A stretch of 64,000 nucleotides of DNA from Haematomicrobium sanguinis DSM 21259 (GCF_000688395.1 NZ_JIAG01000001.1:248001-312000), one strand, 5' to 3'. Counted from the first letter of the stretch, positions 41,719 through 51,184 are shown. The notes: generated by a model not told the origin, from the letters alone. Numbers and translations are program-made.

Positions 41719-42378
41719 CTAGGTCGGCCCCTCGAAGCCCGGCGGCTCCCCATCAATGAGCCGCTGGCTTTCCGGCACTGGCATCCCGAGCATTACCACG
41801 GTTGCGAGCACCGACTGCGGGGAGGTCTCTTGGCCGTCCTCGGCGTCCTGCTCCCACTTTTGCGCCTGTAAAAAGATGTCCCGGATTTTCAGCTGCACTT
41901 CGGACACTTGGTCCGGGGTGAGATAGAGCCTATTAAAGAGGAGATAGGAGGCGCTATCGAAGATGTCCTCATTGATGGCGCCCATCCGCAAGTTTGATCC
42001 GTATATATTGAATCCGCGTTCGGCGAGTTCGGCGAGGTGGGACTTGCCGGTTAGGCTCACCATGATTTCGGTGCCGCGTGCACGCCAGTGCCGCTCGCGG
42101 CTATCCCCGTTGTTTTCGCCAGGACGCACCAGTCCGCGTCTCTCCAGGAGTCGAAGGTGGTAGCTCGTCGAGCTAGGCGAGATTCCGGTGATTTCGGCAA
42201 GTTGGCTGGCCGTGTAGGTGTTTTGGGTTCGGTACAGTTCGGTGATGGCAATGCTGCGCGCCGGGTGCCGAAATGCTTCGGCTGCGGCGTTGTCGCTGAG
42301 GTGCACCAAAGCGCCGTCCTCACCGGCAACGGGAGTGGGCATACCCGAGGCAGGCTCCCGTGGATTTTCTGTAATCAA
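41719..42378 (-). CDS. winged-helix (ArsR-like) regulator of the adjacent exporter
   Basis: About 219 residues. The DNA-binding part is AEAFRHPARSIAITELYRTQ then LAEITGISPSSTSYHLRLLE RRGLVRPG split over two helices. The C-terminal ~110 residues resemble the domain following such wHTHs in exporter regulators. Start uncertain: TTG 42378 follows a G-rich stretch (AGAGGGGGG); an ATG 36 bp further in is possible. Divergent from an MFS exporter, with a promoter region containing TTGGGC-N16-TATTCT on its own strand. Confidence 0.75.
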   Translation of the reverse strand: MITENPREPASGMPTPVAGEDGALVHLSDNAAAEAFRHPARSIAITELYRTQNTYTASQLAEITGISPSSTSYHLRLLERRGLVRPGENNGDSRERHWRARGTEIMVSLTGKSHLAELAERGFNIYGSNLRMGAINEDIFDSASYLLFNRLYLTPDQVSEVQLKIRDIFLQAQKWEQDAEDGQETSPQSVLATVVMLGMPVPESQRLIDGEPPGFEGPT

Positions 42379-42434
42379 AGTCCCCCCTCTGATCCGTATC
42401 GAGAATATCAACAAAATAGTTATGCCCAACCGTG

Positions 42435-42463
42435 TTGACATCGCCCGGCGCTAACCATACGTT
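42435..42463 (+). promoter_or_regulatory. promoter of the MFS exporter
   Basis: TTGACA (42435-42440), 17-bp spacer, TACGTT (42458-42463), then 7 nt to ATG 42471. A full -35/-10 promoter giving a leaderless transcript. The divergent regulator promoter overlaps this region. Confidence 0.7.
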
Positions 42464-42470
42464 CAAGTGC

Positions 42471-43754
42471 ATGGTATTGAAGAGAAGTGGCGTTAAATCC
42501 ACTGACGCCCCTTCCGTTTGGCGTGTGCCGGACTTCCGGATCGTGGTCGCCTCCAGATTCCTTTCGCAAATGGGAGTTGCCGCTCTCATTGTGACGGTCA
42601 TGCTGAGCCTGCAAGCCAATGGCCAAGGCACGCTCACGGTCGCGCTGTACCTGTTGTCTTCCACCGTGCCGATCATGATTCTTGCCCCGTGGGCCGGGCG
42701 CATCGCCGATACTCATGATTCACGCCGCATCATGGTGGTGGGCGGTCTGATTTGCGCCGCGTCCGCGCTGGGGATGACCGTAGGCGCATGGCTGGCACCG
42801 TTTCCGGTGCCCTACTTCATTGTGTTTACTATCACCCTGAATATCGGCAATGCGTTGCTGAACCCGGTGTGGCAGGCTTTGTTGCCGCGCATTGTCGGGG
42901 AGGACCGCAACCCCGAGGCGATTGGCGCGCTTCAGGCCTCACTCACAATTTCACAATTGGTCGGCACGGTTTTGGGCGCCTGGATCCTGCAGATCTCCTC
43001 GGCACCGGTGGTTTTCGCGCTGGCGACGTTGGGATACCTCGCACTCACTTTTGGCGCCTCCCGCATTCAGACCCGTCGGCATCTTCGCAAAGAGGCCCCC
43101 GACGCGCAGCCCTCCAAAATTTTGGATGGTTTCCGCGCCGCGAAGGCAGATCCGATCATTTTGCAACTCATCATCGGGGTGAGCGTGCTTTTGCTCTTCG
43201 CCCAGGGGCTGGACGTTATCGAGCTGTTCTTGGCCACCGAAACCCTGGGCGCTAGCGAATTCGAGTACGGCGTTCTCGCCGCGTGCGGCGCCTTGGGCAT
43301 GGTCGCCGGTGCGATCCCGGCCGGCAAAATCAAGGACAACGTGGTGCGCCGCAACGTCTACTTGGCTGCGCTCATATGGATTCCGTTGGGCGCGGTGGTG
43401 GCAAGTTTCGCGCCGAACATGTGGTTCCTCTACGTGGTGTTCTTCGCTTTCGGGGTGGGTCTCGGCGCGCTCAACTCCACCTACGCGGCGCTGCTCATCG
43501 CCCGTTCGCCGGAGAACCGCCGCGGCCAGGTCGCCTCGCTCAGCACCGCGATCATGCGCACCGTCGGGGTTGTCTCGGTCAGTCTCGGCGGCATTCTCGG
43601 TACCATCCTTGACCCGCGCAGCGCCTACCTGTACGCCGGAATTGTCGGTATCGCCTTCGGGCTCGTGGCGCTCGCCTTCTTCCTGCGCACCGAACGGCGC
43701 AACGACGCCGCCCCGGTGTCAGCGGCCGAGAGTAGCAGCGTCCAAGAAGCCTAA
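42471..43754 (+). CDS. MFS multidrug-type exporter
   Basis: 427 residues, about 12 helices: a member of the group with N-terminal FRIVVASRFLSQMGVAALIV and motif A-like AGRIADTHDSRRIM. Similar to DHA3-type exporters paired with wHTH regulators. ATG 42471 is fixed by the promoter spacing. Its last 36 bp overlap the convergent methyltransferase gene. Substrate unknown. Confidence 0.82.
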   Translation: MVLKRSGVKSTDAPSVWRVPDFRIVVASRFLSQMGVAALIVTVMLSLQANGQGTLTVALYLLSSTVPIMILAPWAGRIADTHDSRRIMVVGGLICAASALGMTVGAWLAPFPVPYFIVFTITLNIGNALLNPVWQALLPRIVGEDRNPEAIGALQASLTISQLVGTVLGAWILQISSAPVVFALATLGYLALTFGASRIQTRRHLRKEAPDAQPSKILDGFRAAKADPIILQLIIGVSVLLLFAQGLDVIELFLATETLGASEFEYGVLAACGALGMVAGAIPAGKIKDNVVRRNVYLAALIWIPLGAVVASFAPNMWFLYVVFFAFGVGLGALNSTYAALLIARSPENRRGQVASLSTAIMRTVGVVSVSLGGILGTILDPRSAYLYAGIVGIAFGLVALAFFLRTERRNDAAPVSAAESSSVQEA

Positions 43755-45344
43755 GAGCACGAGCTGCCTCGCCTCATCGAGCAACGCCTGCGCAAAATTC
43801 TCGTCCTCGGGTTCCAGTAGCGCTTCCAATGCCCCAATAATCGCGCGGACACTGAGCGTGCCATCACAGGCCGACACGAAACCGGCGCTCGCGGTGTCCA
43901 ATTGGCGGGTGCGCCGCCACCCCGAGCCTTGGCGCAGCATAATGATCTGCGGATGCTCGGCGCCCGGGGTGTGATGCCGCTCCTCGGTCACATCCTCGCG
44001 GACCGCAAGTTTCAGCTCGCCAAAGGCGGCATCGCCAAGCGCTTGCAGCGCATCCTGAAGCACGACGGCGCGTGCCCACCAATTCCCCATCGGTGCGCTG
44101 AGTGCCTGGCTGACAGCTTCGAAACGGTGCCACGCGGGGACTGCAATCTGCCGATGTACAAGCACATAGCCAAACCCAATCCCGGCGACGTTCCGTGAGT
44201 CGAAATCATCCAGGTAACGCTTGAGCTGCTGCTCGTAGCGGGCAGAGTCCATGTCTTCGCCGGCGTCCCGCAACCAGGTCAGGGCGTACTCGGCGGGAGA
44301 TTCGACCTCGCGTTGCACAAACCATGCACTGGCGTCGGGGTGCGCCCAGGTGCGCGGACCGGCGAACGGGTCATGGAGATCGGTCATTTCCCAGTTCGCC
44401 AGCATGAATGCGCTTGCGCCGGTGGCCAGATGCTCGCTCACCCCGGAGACGAGTTCGGCGACGAGCCGGTCTCCGGGCTGGCCGCCGTCGCGGTAGGTGT
44501 ACTGGTCTTCCGCACGTTCCGAGAGTGAGCGCGGGGTGATGACAAAGGGCGGATTGGTGGCGATGAGGTCAAAGCGTTGCTCTGCTACCGGTTCGAGGAG
44601 ACTGCCCTGCACAAGCGTCACTCTCTGCTCCAGGTTATCGGGATCGATATCGAGGGCTTGCGCGTTGAGCAGCAGATTGGCTCGGGTGATGTCCAGGGCG
44701 CGCTGGGAGATGTCGGTCGCCGTGACGTGATCGGCATGGCGCAGCAGGTGAAAGGTTTGGATTCCGCAACCGCAGCCGAGGTCGAGTGCGCGTTCCACGG
44801 GAGTGCGCGGGATGAGTCCGGCCAGGGTCAGCGACGCTTGGCCGATGCCGAGGACGTAGTCGCGGGGAAGCGGCTGGCCGGTTTGGTCGGTGCCGAGATC
44901 TGAGAGGACGACGAGATTGACGCCCTCGCTCGTTGAACGCTCGTCCGTGAAGCTATAAGGGCGCACGTCAAAATTCGTGCGAACCGCGCTAGCGGTGCTC
45001 TCACCCTCTGCCGCAAGCACACCAATGCGCAGAAGGCCCTCCACGCTGGCTGCGGGCAGAACTTCTTCCACGTTTTTGACCGTGACGGATGTAGCGCACA
45101 CAAAAAGCAGGGTCAAAATGGCGAGGGCACGGTCCGTAGTGGTTGCCGTATCGCGGGACAGCACGTCTTTGGCCACCACGGTGCACAGCGGAATCGAGGA
45201 AAGCGCTTCTGCGCCGAGAAGATCGCTGATCGCATCCACCGTGTAGTCGGCGGTACGGAGCCGGTTAGCGAAATCGGTGAGTACCGCCTCGTCGAGGAGC
45301 GAGGATGTATCGGGGCTGGCGGATGCTCCGGATGCTTTCGGCAT
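43719..45344 (-). CDS. class I SAM-dependent methyltransferase (HemK/RlmG-like)
   Basis: 541 residues. A non-catalytic N-terminal domain (about 1-175) is followed by a Rossmann methyltransferase with SAM motif LDLGCGCGIQTFHL (187-200), acidic TATDIS, and the amino-methylating motif NPPF (264-267). An extra C-terminal winged domain follows (about 330-541). NPPF indicates methylation of an amide or exocyclic amine nitrogen, such as release factor Gln or rRNA guanine; the exact target is unclear. Its 3' end overlaps the MFS gene. Confidence 0.85.
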   Translation of the reverse strand: MPKASGASASPDTSSLLDEAVLTDFANRLRTADYTVDAISDLLGAEALSSIPLCTVVAKDVLSRDTATTTDRALAILTLLFVCATSVTVKNVEEVLPAASVEGLLRIGVLAAEGESTASAVRTNFDVRPYSFTDERSTSEGVNLVVLSDLGTDQTGQPLPRDYVLGIGQASLTLAGLIPRTPVERALDLGCGCGIQTFHLLRHADHVTATDISQRALDITRANLLLNAQALDIDPDNLEQRVTLVQGSLLEPVAEQRFDLIATNPPFVITPRSLSERAEDQYTYRDGGQPGDRLVAELVSGVSEHLATGASAFMLANWEMTDLHDPFAGPRTWAHPDASAWFVQREVESPAEYALTWLRDAGEDMDSARYEQQLKRYLDDFDSRNVAGIGFGYVLVHRQIAVPAWHRFEAVSQALSAPMGNWWARAVVLQDALQALGDAAFGELKLAVREDVTEERHHTPGAEHPQIIMLRQGSGWRRTRQLDTASAGFVSACDGTLSVRAIIGALEALLEPEDENFAQALLDEARQLVLLGFLDAATLGR

Positions 45345-45359
45345 GTCGACGGCGGTTGT

Positions 45360-46256
45360 TTAAGCTGCCGTGCACCCTGCGGGGCATGACAGCTCGGCGC
45401 CGGAAGCGACACAGTCCTCGCAGTAGAGCGTCAGTTTGCGGCAGGAGAGGTTGGCACAGTTTTCAAAGTTGCTGGTGGGTTTGGAGCACCGCTCGCAACG
45501 CCCGATGATGGTGGCGTCCTCGGTGAACTCGGTGTGCATGCGCTTATCAAAGACGTACAGCGAGCCTTCCCATAGGCCGGAATCGCCGTAGGTCTCCCCG
45601 TAGCGGACGATCCCGCCCTTCATTTGGTAGACCTCGCTGAACCCGCGGTTCACCATGAGGGAGGAGAGCACCTCGCACCGGATGCCGCCGGTGCAATAGG
45701 TGATGATCGGTTTGTCTTTGAGCTCGTCGTACTTGCCCGATTCGAGTTCGGCGATGAAGTCATGGGTGGTTTCAACGTCCGGCACGATCGCGCCCTTGAA
45801 CTTCCCGATTTGCGCCTCAAACGCGTTGCGCCCGTCGAAGAAGACGACCTCCTGGCCCTCGGCCCGTTTCGCGTCGATGAGTTCGTGCACTTCTTCTGGG
45901 CGCAAGTGGATCCCGCCGCCTTTGACGCCGTTTTCGTCAACGCGCAGTTCGCCGGGCGCACCGAAACTGACGATCTCCTCCCGCACTTTGACACTCAGGC
46001 GCGGGAAATCTTCGGCGGAACCGTCCGACCACTTGACGTCCATCTTTTTCAAGGGCGCGTACTCGCGGGTGGCCTTCACGTATTTTTTGACCGCGTCGAT
46101 CCCACCGCCGACCGTCCCGTTGATCCCGTGCTCGGAGATGAGGATGCGACCGCGAAGTCCGAGCGACTCGCACAGGGTGCGTTGCCAGAGGCGAATCGCT
46201 TCAGGGTCGCTTAGGGGCGCGAAGGCGTAGTAGAGAATGATCTTATTTTGGGCCAC
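45360..46256 (-). CDS. trhO: tRNA uridine(34) hydroxylase TrhO (rhodanese-type)
   Basis: 298 residues. It has the N-terminal TrhO domain ([14 protein letters not shown]), a rhodanese domain with catalytic Cys188 ([11 protein letters not shown]), and a C-terminal Cys-rich region ([20 protein letters not shown] and YCEDC) likely binding zinc. TrhO installs ho5U at the wobble position of tRNAs. GTG 46256 has TAAAAT ending 6 nt upstream: leaderless. A 60-bp perfect palindrome lies immediately upstream. Confidence 0.93.
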   Translation of the reverse strand: MAQNKIILYYAFAPLSDPEAIRLWQRTLCESLGLRGRILISEHGINGTVGGGIDAVKKYVKATREYAPLKKMDVKWSDGSAEDFPRLSVKVREEIVSFGAPGELRVDENGVKGGGIHLRPEEVHELIDAKRAEGQEVVFFDGRNAFEAQIGKFKGAIVPDVETTHDFIAELESGKYDELKDKPIITYCTGGIRCEVLSSLMVNRGFSEVYQMKGGIVRYGETYGDSGLWEGSLYVFDKRMHTEFTEDATIIGRCERCSKPTSNFENCANLSCRKLTLYCEDCVASGAELSCPAGCTAA

Positions 46257-46290
46257 TGTCCCATTTTACCGGCCCCTCCCCTCCCCCCAA

Positions 46291-46350
46291 GTTGACGCAG
46301 ATTACCGAAGTTGTACGGGATCCCGTACAACTTCGGTAATCTGCGTCAAC
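46291..46350. repeat. 60-bp palindrome family, copy 3 (perfect, no loop)
   Basis: Two 30-bp arms that are exact reverse complements, GTTGACGCAGATTACC... to ...GGTAATCTGCGTCAAC, around GGGATCCC. Flanks are CCCCTCCCCCCAA on the left and TAAAAAAGGGGGG on the right, extending the dyad. Located between divergent trhO and the GNAT gene. Copies 1 and 2 lie at 19215 and 20383. Confidence 0.95.
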
Positions 46351-46387
46351 TAAAAAAGGGGGGAGCGGGTGGGTGAGGGGCGCGTGA

Positions 46388-46412
46388 AAGTCGGGGACAC
46401 GCCGTCGTATGT
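46388..46412 (-). repeat. dispersed 22-bp element copy (intergenic)
   Basis: Minus strand ACATACGACGGCG, then TGTC and CCCGAC followed by TTTCA. 46388-46408 matches the bioB copy at 1027-1048 with only two differences, showing that the element is larger than the 9-bp core. Between trhO and the GNAT gene. Confidence 0.65.
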
Positions 46413-46487
46413 CACAATTGCTCATCCTTCGGGCTGAAATCCCGCCAGAAGTTACCGCTAATCCCGAAAGCAAACTATCGTCGAGGT

Positions 46488-47150
46488 ATGGCTACTTCTC
46501 TGACTCAAGAATTGGTGAACACCTGGGTGAACGGGTGGGCGGCGGCCCGCAATTATGCGACGAGTCAGGACGGCGATCTGCCGGTGGTGCACCTGGGCGA
46601 GGATCGCGGAAATGGGCAGGAGTATTTCCTGCTTGATCCCACCGAGGAGCATGTCCGGCATGCTGTGCAGAAACTCGGCGGCGATCCTGCCGGGCGCATT
46701 ACGATTGTCACGAATGAGCTAGCGAACGTGTACCCGTTGGCAGAGCAGTTCGGTTTGGATGTGGTGCGGACCGAGGAATCGCTCATGGTTGCGAACATGG
46801 CGTTCCAGGATGTTGAAGAGCCGCCGATGCCGTGGGAGGAGTTCTCCAGAGAGGTTGAGCGCTCGGACTCCAGGGCGATCTTGCGGGTGCTACACGAAGA
46901 TAACGACATTGCGCACGGATCGTTGGCGCTGGTGGACGGCACTGCCGTGTATGACCGGGTGGAAACCTCGCCGGAATATCGGCGGCGCGGACTGGGGTCC
47001 TATGTGATGCGGGCGCTCTCGGCCATTGCCCTGGAGCATGACGCGGATGCGGGCATCATCATTGCCAGTGCCGACGGTCGGATGCTGTACCAGTTCTTGG
47101 GCTGGGAAAGTGTCGCGGCGGTGGCAACGCTTAAGCCGCGGAAGGCTTAA
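46488..47150 (+). CDS. GNAT-family N-acetyltransferase
   Basis: 220 residues. The acetyl-CoA loop is SPEYRRRGLGSYVMRAL (Q/R-x-x-G-x-G/A), followed by IIIASADGRMLYQFLGW, which forms beta-5 and the Tyr-containing helix. The N-terminal half is an unconserved domain. Substrate unknown. TATCGT ends 6 nt before the ATG. Its 3' end overlaps the convergent membrane gene by 4 bp. Confidence 0.85.
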   Translation: MATSLTQELVNTWVNGWAAARNYATSQDGDLPVVHLGEDRGNGQEYFLLDPTEEHVRHAVQKLGGDPAGRITIVTNELANVYPLAEQFGLDVVRTEESLMVANMAFQDVEEPPMPWEEFSREVERSDSRAILRVLHEDNDIAHGSLALVDGTAVYDRVETSPEYRRRGLGSYVMRALSAIALEHDADAGIIIASADGRMLYQFLGWESVAAVATLKPRKA

Positions 47151-47821
47151 ATTTCCCAGTTTCCCGGGTCGCCGTAGGGGCTTTTGGGTGCGCCCTTGCT
47201 GTGCGTTTCGCGTTTTTTGCGTTGGCTGTCCTGACGCGGCCCTTCACCGTTGGAGGTGGTGGCGGCGCGGTGCGGAATGTCCAGGGTTGGGGTGGCGGAA
47301 TTGCTGGATAGCGGGATGGTTCCGGTGATGGGCGGCGGGTCTTTTTTTGTGGTGGGTGCAACGCGCGCGGCACGGTAATTGCAGTATTCTTCCACGAGCC
47401 GGTAGCTGAAGATCAGGTAACCGCACAGTCCGATCACGTAAAGCCACCAGGTGAGCCATGCGCTCGGGAGCTGGTCCTGGAAGGCTCGGCCCACAAAGCC
47501 TTGGACCAGGAACGGGACAATGTAGTAGAGCACCACCGCCACGAAAATGCCCCAGCCTTCGCGCTGCTGCCACGGCATTGCGGAGGCCGTCACCCAGGAG
47601 CGCCCCGGGGATGCGAGCCGGCGCATATAGACAATGAATGCCGCGAAGGCGGCGAAGAGCGGTAGCAAGAGCCAAGCGAACGTCGGATTGCTGTTGAAGA
47701 CCAGCACCAACATTCCGGCAAAAAGGGCCGCCAGCGCGGCAAGAACGATCAGAGCGACGCGGTTGATGGCGAAGGGTTTGCGGTCACCGGACGTGGGTGT
47801 GCCGGGCCGTATTGCGTTCAT
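47147..47821 (-). CDS. four-helix membrane protein
   Basis: 224 residues with helices at about 20-43, 45-63, 85-107 and 119-139, then a long hydrophilic Ser/Thr/Pro-rich cytoplasmic tail. No known family motif that I recognise. ATG 47821 is fixed by TAAGAT (47829-47834) 7 nt upstream, giving a leaderless start. Divergent from the helicase gene. Confidence 0.75.
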   Translation of the reverse strand: MNAIRPGTPTSGDRKPFAINRVALIVLAALAALFAGMLVLVFNSNPTFAWLLLPLFAAFAAFIVYMRRLASPGRSWVTASAMPWQQREGWGIFVAVVLYYIVPFLVQGFVGRAFQDQLPSAWLTWWLYVIGLCGYLIFSYRLVEEYCNYRAARVAPTTKKDPPPITGTIPLSSNSATPTLDIPHRAATTSNGEGPRQDSQRKKRETHSKGAPKSPYGDPGNWEI

Positions 47822-47888
47822 AGTGAAAATCTTAGCGAGTTCCGCTGGTTGCCCCGAACCCTCGGGCACAAAATGGGACAATGTTCAT

Positions 47889-50294
47889 ATGCGCTCATCA
47901 ACCTCACTTGTGCCCTTGCTGGGTTCGAGCGCTCAGCCGGAACAGATTCGTCATATCCGCGAACTGCCTTCACGTGCCGCGCGTCATGTCGCCTGGCCGG
48001 ACTGGTTGCACCCGGACCTGGTGTCTCTGTTCCAGGACCGCGGCATTGATCAACCGTGGGCTCACCAGGTTGCGGCGGCGGAGTTAGCGCACGGTGGTCA
48101 GAACACGGTCATTGGCACCGGTACCGCGTCAGGTAAGTCCTTGGCGTATCTCATGCCGACCGTGGATGCCATTTATCGCGGCGAACTCGAGACCGAGGCG
48201 TCCTTGCAACCGCTGGACAGTGTTGTGCTGTATCTGTCTCCGACGAAAGCGCTGGCCGCGGATCAACAGAATTCGATTGAGTCCCTGGGTGTGCGTGGCT
48301 TGCGGGTGGCGACCTATGACGGGGACACCGAGGTTGCCGAGAGGCGCTGGATCAGGGATAACGCAAACTTCTTGCTGACGAATCCTGACATGCTGCATTT
48401 CGGCATTTTGCCCAATCATGCGCAGTGGTCCCGATTCCTGCGGCGGCTGAAGTACGTTGTGGTGGATGAAGCGCACTCTTATCGCGGGGTTTTTGGTTCG
48501 CATGTCTCGATGGTGCTGCGGCGGTTGCGGAGAGTCTGTGCCCTGTACGGGACGTCACCGGTATTTATCGGAGCATCGGCGACCTCCGCGACGCCCGATG
48601 CGACGTTTTCCAAGCTCTTGGGGGTTCCGGCCGTCGCTGTGACCGAGGATGCCTCACCGCACGGCGCGACCGAGGTGGTGTTGTGGGAGCCGGAATTGAC
48701 CGATTTTGTGGGCGAGAACGGGGCACCGCAACGGCGTAGTTCCATTGTGGAGACCGGGGATTTGATGGCGAACCTGGTGTCCTCGCATGTGCGCACCATC
48801 TCCTTTATCCGCTCCCGCCGCGGCGCTGAGGCCATATCGCTGTATGCCAAGCGGGAACTGGAAGAGGTCGATGCGTCCTTGGAGCCGCGCGTGGCGGCGT
48901 ACCGGTCCGGCTATTTGGCCGAGGAGCGCCGCGACGTCGAAGCGCGATTGCGGGATGGGCGGCTCCTGGGTGTGGCGAGTACCCCGGCGTTGGAGCTCGG
49001 GATCGATATTGCGGGCCTCGATGCGGTGCTGATTGCGGGCTGGCCGGGGACGCGCGCCTCGTTCTTCCAGGAAATCGGCCGTGCCGGGCGTGCCGGACAG
49101 TCGGCGCTGGCGGTGCTGATCGCTAGCGACGACCCGCTCGATACCTATTTGGTCAATCACCCAGAAGTAATTTTTGATTCGCCGTTGGAAGCCACGGTGT
49201 TTGATCCGCACAACCCCTATGTTGCCGGTCCGCATTTGTGTGCGGCGGCTGCCGAATCACCGCTGACCATGGCAGACGCCGAATATTTTGGCGAAACCAA
49301 TATGGAACTTTTGCCAACTTTGGTGGAGCGCGGATTGCTGCGGAAGCGTCCGGCGGCGTGGTACTGGACGCATCCGCAAAGCGCGGCCGGAATGGTGTCG
49401 ATTCGCAACGAGGGTCCGGGGCCGGTGAGCCTGGTGGATGGGGAGAACGGCACACTCTTGGGCACGATGGATGGCAGCTTGACCCATTTCCAGGCCCACG
49501 ACGGCGCCGTGTATACCCACCAGGGCGAAACGTTCATCGTTGACGAATTGCGCGAAGAGGATCGCATGGTCTTATTGCACCGCGCCGCGCCCGACTATTT
49601 CACCCAGGCTCGAGACATCACCGAGGTTGAAGTGTTGGAGGTGCTCCGTCAGCGGCAGTTCCCCGATCTGGGCATCTTCTTTGGCGATGTGAAAGTGCAG
49701 ACCCAGGTCATTTCCTACCAGCGCAAGTCCGTGCTTTCCAACGAGGTGTTAAGCGAGGAACCGCTGGATCTCGAGGCGCGCGACCTATTTACCAAGGCAG
49801 TGTGGTTCACGCTGACGAAGGAATCGCTCAAGGCCGCCGGTGTGGATCCGGTGATTCTGCCCGGGTCCTTGCATGCGGCCGAACACGCGAGTATCGGGTT
49901 ATTGCCACTGGTGGCCACGAGCGACCGGTGGGACATTGGCGGTGTTTCCACCGCAATTCACCCGGACACCGGGTTGCCCACGATCTTTGTCTATGACGGC
50001 CAATCCGGCGGTTCCGGATTTGCCGAACGCGCCTACGACGTTTTCGAAGAATGGCTGGGCGCCACCCGCGAAGCGATTATGGATTGCGAATGCGCCGAGG
50101 GTTGCCCGTCCTGTATCCAGTCGCCCAAGTGCGGCAACCGTAACAACCCTCTCGATAAGGAAGGCTCGATCAAGCTTCTCGGGTTGGTGCTGGATCGGCT
50201 GAAAGACGCCCGGGAGCGCGGCGATGACGGTGTTCCGGTTGGTTCTGGCAGCGAATCCACCGCCACCGCGCACGTTGCTCCTTCCGAGACGTAG
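47889..50294 (+). CDS. DEAD/DEAH-box helicase with C-terminal DUF1998 cysteine cluster
   Basis: 801-residue superfamily 2 helicase. Walker A IGTGTASGKSLAY (residues 75-87), DEAH box YVVVDEAHSYRG, motif III GASATSATP, motif VI QEIGRAGRAGQSA. The C-terminal DUF1998 zinc- or Fe-S-type cluster is CECAEGCPSCIQSPKCG. Related to the Hrq1/Mrf family of DNA repair helicases. It sits beside the tad locus in many actinobacteria. GACAAT ends 6 nt before the ATG. Confidence 0.9.
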   Translation: MRSSTSLVPLLGSSAQPEQIRHIRELPSRAARHVAWPDWLHPDLVSLFQDRGIDQPWAHQVAAAELAHGGQNTVIGTGTASGKSLAYLMPTVDAIYRGELETEASLQPLDSVVLYLSPTKALAADQQNSIESLGVRGLRVATYDGDTEVAERRWIRDNANFLLTNPDMLHFGILPNHAQWSRFLRRLKYVVVDEAHSYRGVFGSHVSMVLRRLRRVCALYGTSPVFIGASATSATPDATFSKLLGVPAVAVTEDASPHGATEVVLWEPELTDFVGENGAPQRRSSIVETGDLMANLVSSHVRTISFIRSRRGAEAISLYAKRELEEVDASLEPRVAAYRSGYLAEERRDVEARLRDGRLLGVASTPALELGIDIAGLDAVLIAGWPGTRASFFQEIGRAGRAGQSALAVLIASDDPLDTYLVNHPEVIFDSPLEATVFDPHNPYVAGPHLCAAAAESPLTMADAEYFGETNMELLPTLVERGLLRKRPAAWYWTHPQSAAGMVSIRNEGPGPVSLVDGENGTLLGTMDGSLTHFQAHDGAVYTHQGETFIVDELREEDRMVLLHRAAPDYFTQARDITEVEVLEVLRQRQFPDLGIFFGDVKVQTQVISYQRKSVLSNEVLSEEPLDLEARDLFTKAVWFTLTKESLKAAGVDPVILPGSLHAAEHASIGLLPLVATSDRWDIGGVSTAIHPDTGLPTIFVYDGQSGGSGFAERAYDVFEEWLGATREAIMDCECAEGCPSCIQSPKCGNRNNPLDKEGSIKLLGLVLDRLKDARERGDDGVPVGSGSESTATAHVAPSET

Positions 50295-50391
50295 AACTTA
50301 AGGCGAGCTGGCCTCCTTTCCAGGTTGGTAGCGTCTGCATCTCGGGCGCGGGGGGGATTCTAGGGCGGCCGGTGTCGAGGCTGGTGATCGC

Positions 50392-50841
50392 CTAGGGCGG
50401 AGGACCCGCACGTGCTCTCCCTTTTGCCTCGGGAATCACCCAGGAGAGGATGGCGGGTGTTTTGACCGCAGTTTCCACCCGCACGGTCTGGTTGCTTTCT
50501 AGAGTGCAACTGCGCAATTCTGCGTTATTGCTCGCGACCAGGCGTGCCGCTTTCTCGCACGGATCGCCTGGGGTGAGTCCGCGGTACGCGTCTGCGGCCG
50601 CAAGCGCAGCCAGATCGGCGGCCGTGCTCGCTCGCGAGGCGGCAAGTGCGGCGCTGATGAGGATGGCGGCCGTGACAAAGAACAGCATGATCACGGCGAC
50701 CAGAGCGATCCCCGTCACGGTACTTGCACCGCACTCGTCGTCCCTGCACCGGGCTGGGGAGCGCCCTGCGCCGACGCTTCTGGAAGCCTCAGTCTCTGGG
50801 ACCGGTCCGCCCACTGCGCGTCGGCGCAGGTATCCCCTCAT
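50392..50841 (-). CDS. TadE-like pilus/secretion protein (Rv3654c-like)
   Basis: 149 residues. A short basic region leads to GASTVTGIALVAVIMLFFVT, a prepilin-like hydrophobic helix with the G-x-x-T/S-V entry of TadE/TadG pseudopilins, followed by a small extracellular domain with two Cys (PGDPC, LRSC). Found at the end of actinobacterial tad loci as a helicase/secretion-neighbourhood protein. Overlaps the preceding TadE gene (ATGA). Confidence 0.78.
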   Translation of the reverse strand: MRGYLRRRAVGGPVPETEASRSVGAGRSPARCRDDECGASTVTGIALVAVIMLFFVTAAILISAALAASRASTAADLAALAAADAYRGLTPGDPCEKAARLVASNNAELRSCTLESNQTVRVETAVKTPAILSWVIPEAKGRARAGPPP

Positions 50842-51176
50842 TTTTGAGCCTCCGACAGAGCCGTGGCGTCCGCGCTGAAGTTCAAATTCAACACGTTCGC
50901 CACTAACCCCGTTGGGGTGCCGGTGACGCGAACCGAAACGTACTCGCCTTCTCGAGAGAGTTCGGTGGTCACGCCGTCACCGGCAATCCTGGACACCGTG
51001 GAAGCTACTTGCCCTTGATCATCGCCTCGCGCCAGGCTGCGTGCGGCCGCCGCGGCTGCCTCGCTCACCCGCACTTGGGAGATGCCGACGCTCAGAAACC
51101 CGACGAGCAGAACCACAATGGTGGTAATGCCCGTGAGCACCATGGCAAATTCCGCGGTCACACTGCCACGTTCCAT
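50838..51176 (-). CDS. TadE-like pseudopilin
   Basis: 112 residues. The N-terminus MERGSVTAEFAMVLTGITTI then VVLLVGFLSVGISQVRVSEA is the TadE helix with E9 at position +5 of the predicted prepilin-peptidase cut (after G4). The rest is a small extracellular beta-rich domain. TadE minor pilins prime Flp pilus assembly. ATG 51176 is the first that gives the TadE N-terminus; upstream frame has no domain. Confidence 0.82.
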   Translation of the reverse strand: MERGSVTAEFAMVLTGITTIVVLLVGFLSVGISQVRVSEAAAAAARSLARGDDQGQVASTVSRIAGDGVTTELSREGEYVSVRVTGTPTGLVANVLNLNFSADATALSEAQK

Positions 51177-51184
51177 GCGGACCG

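Noticed and set aside
46440-46487. Possible ribosome site-led start upstream of the GNAT gene.
   Set aside because: No conserved protein precedes the ATG; TATCGT spacing supports 46488.
49508-49516. ACGACGGCG core in the helicase gene.
   Set aside because: The spacing to CCCACC is wrong and the residues HDGAVY are conserved in this helicase family.
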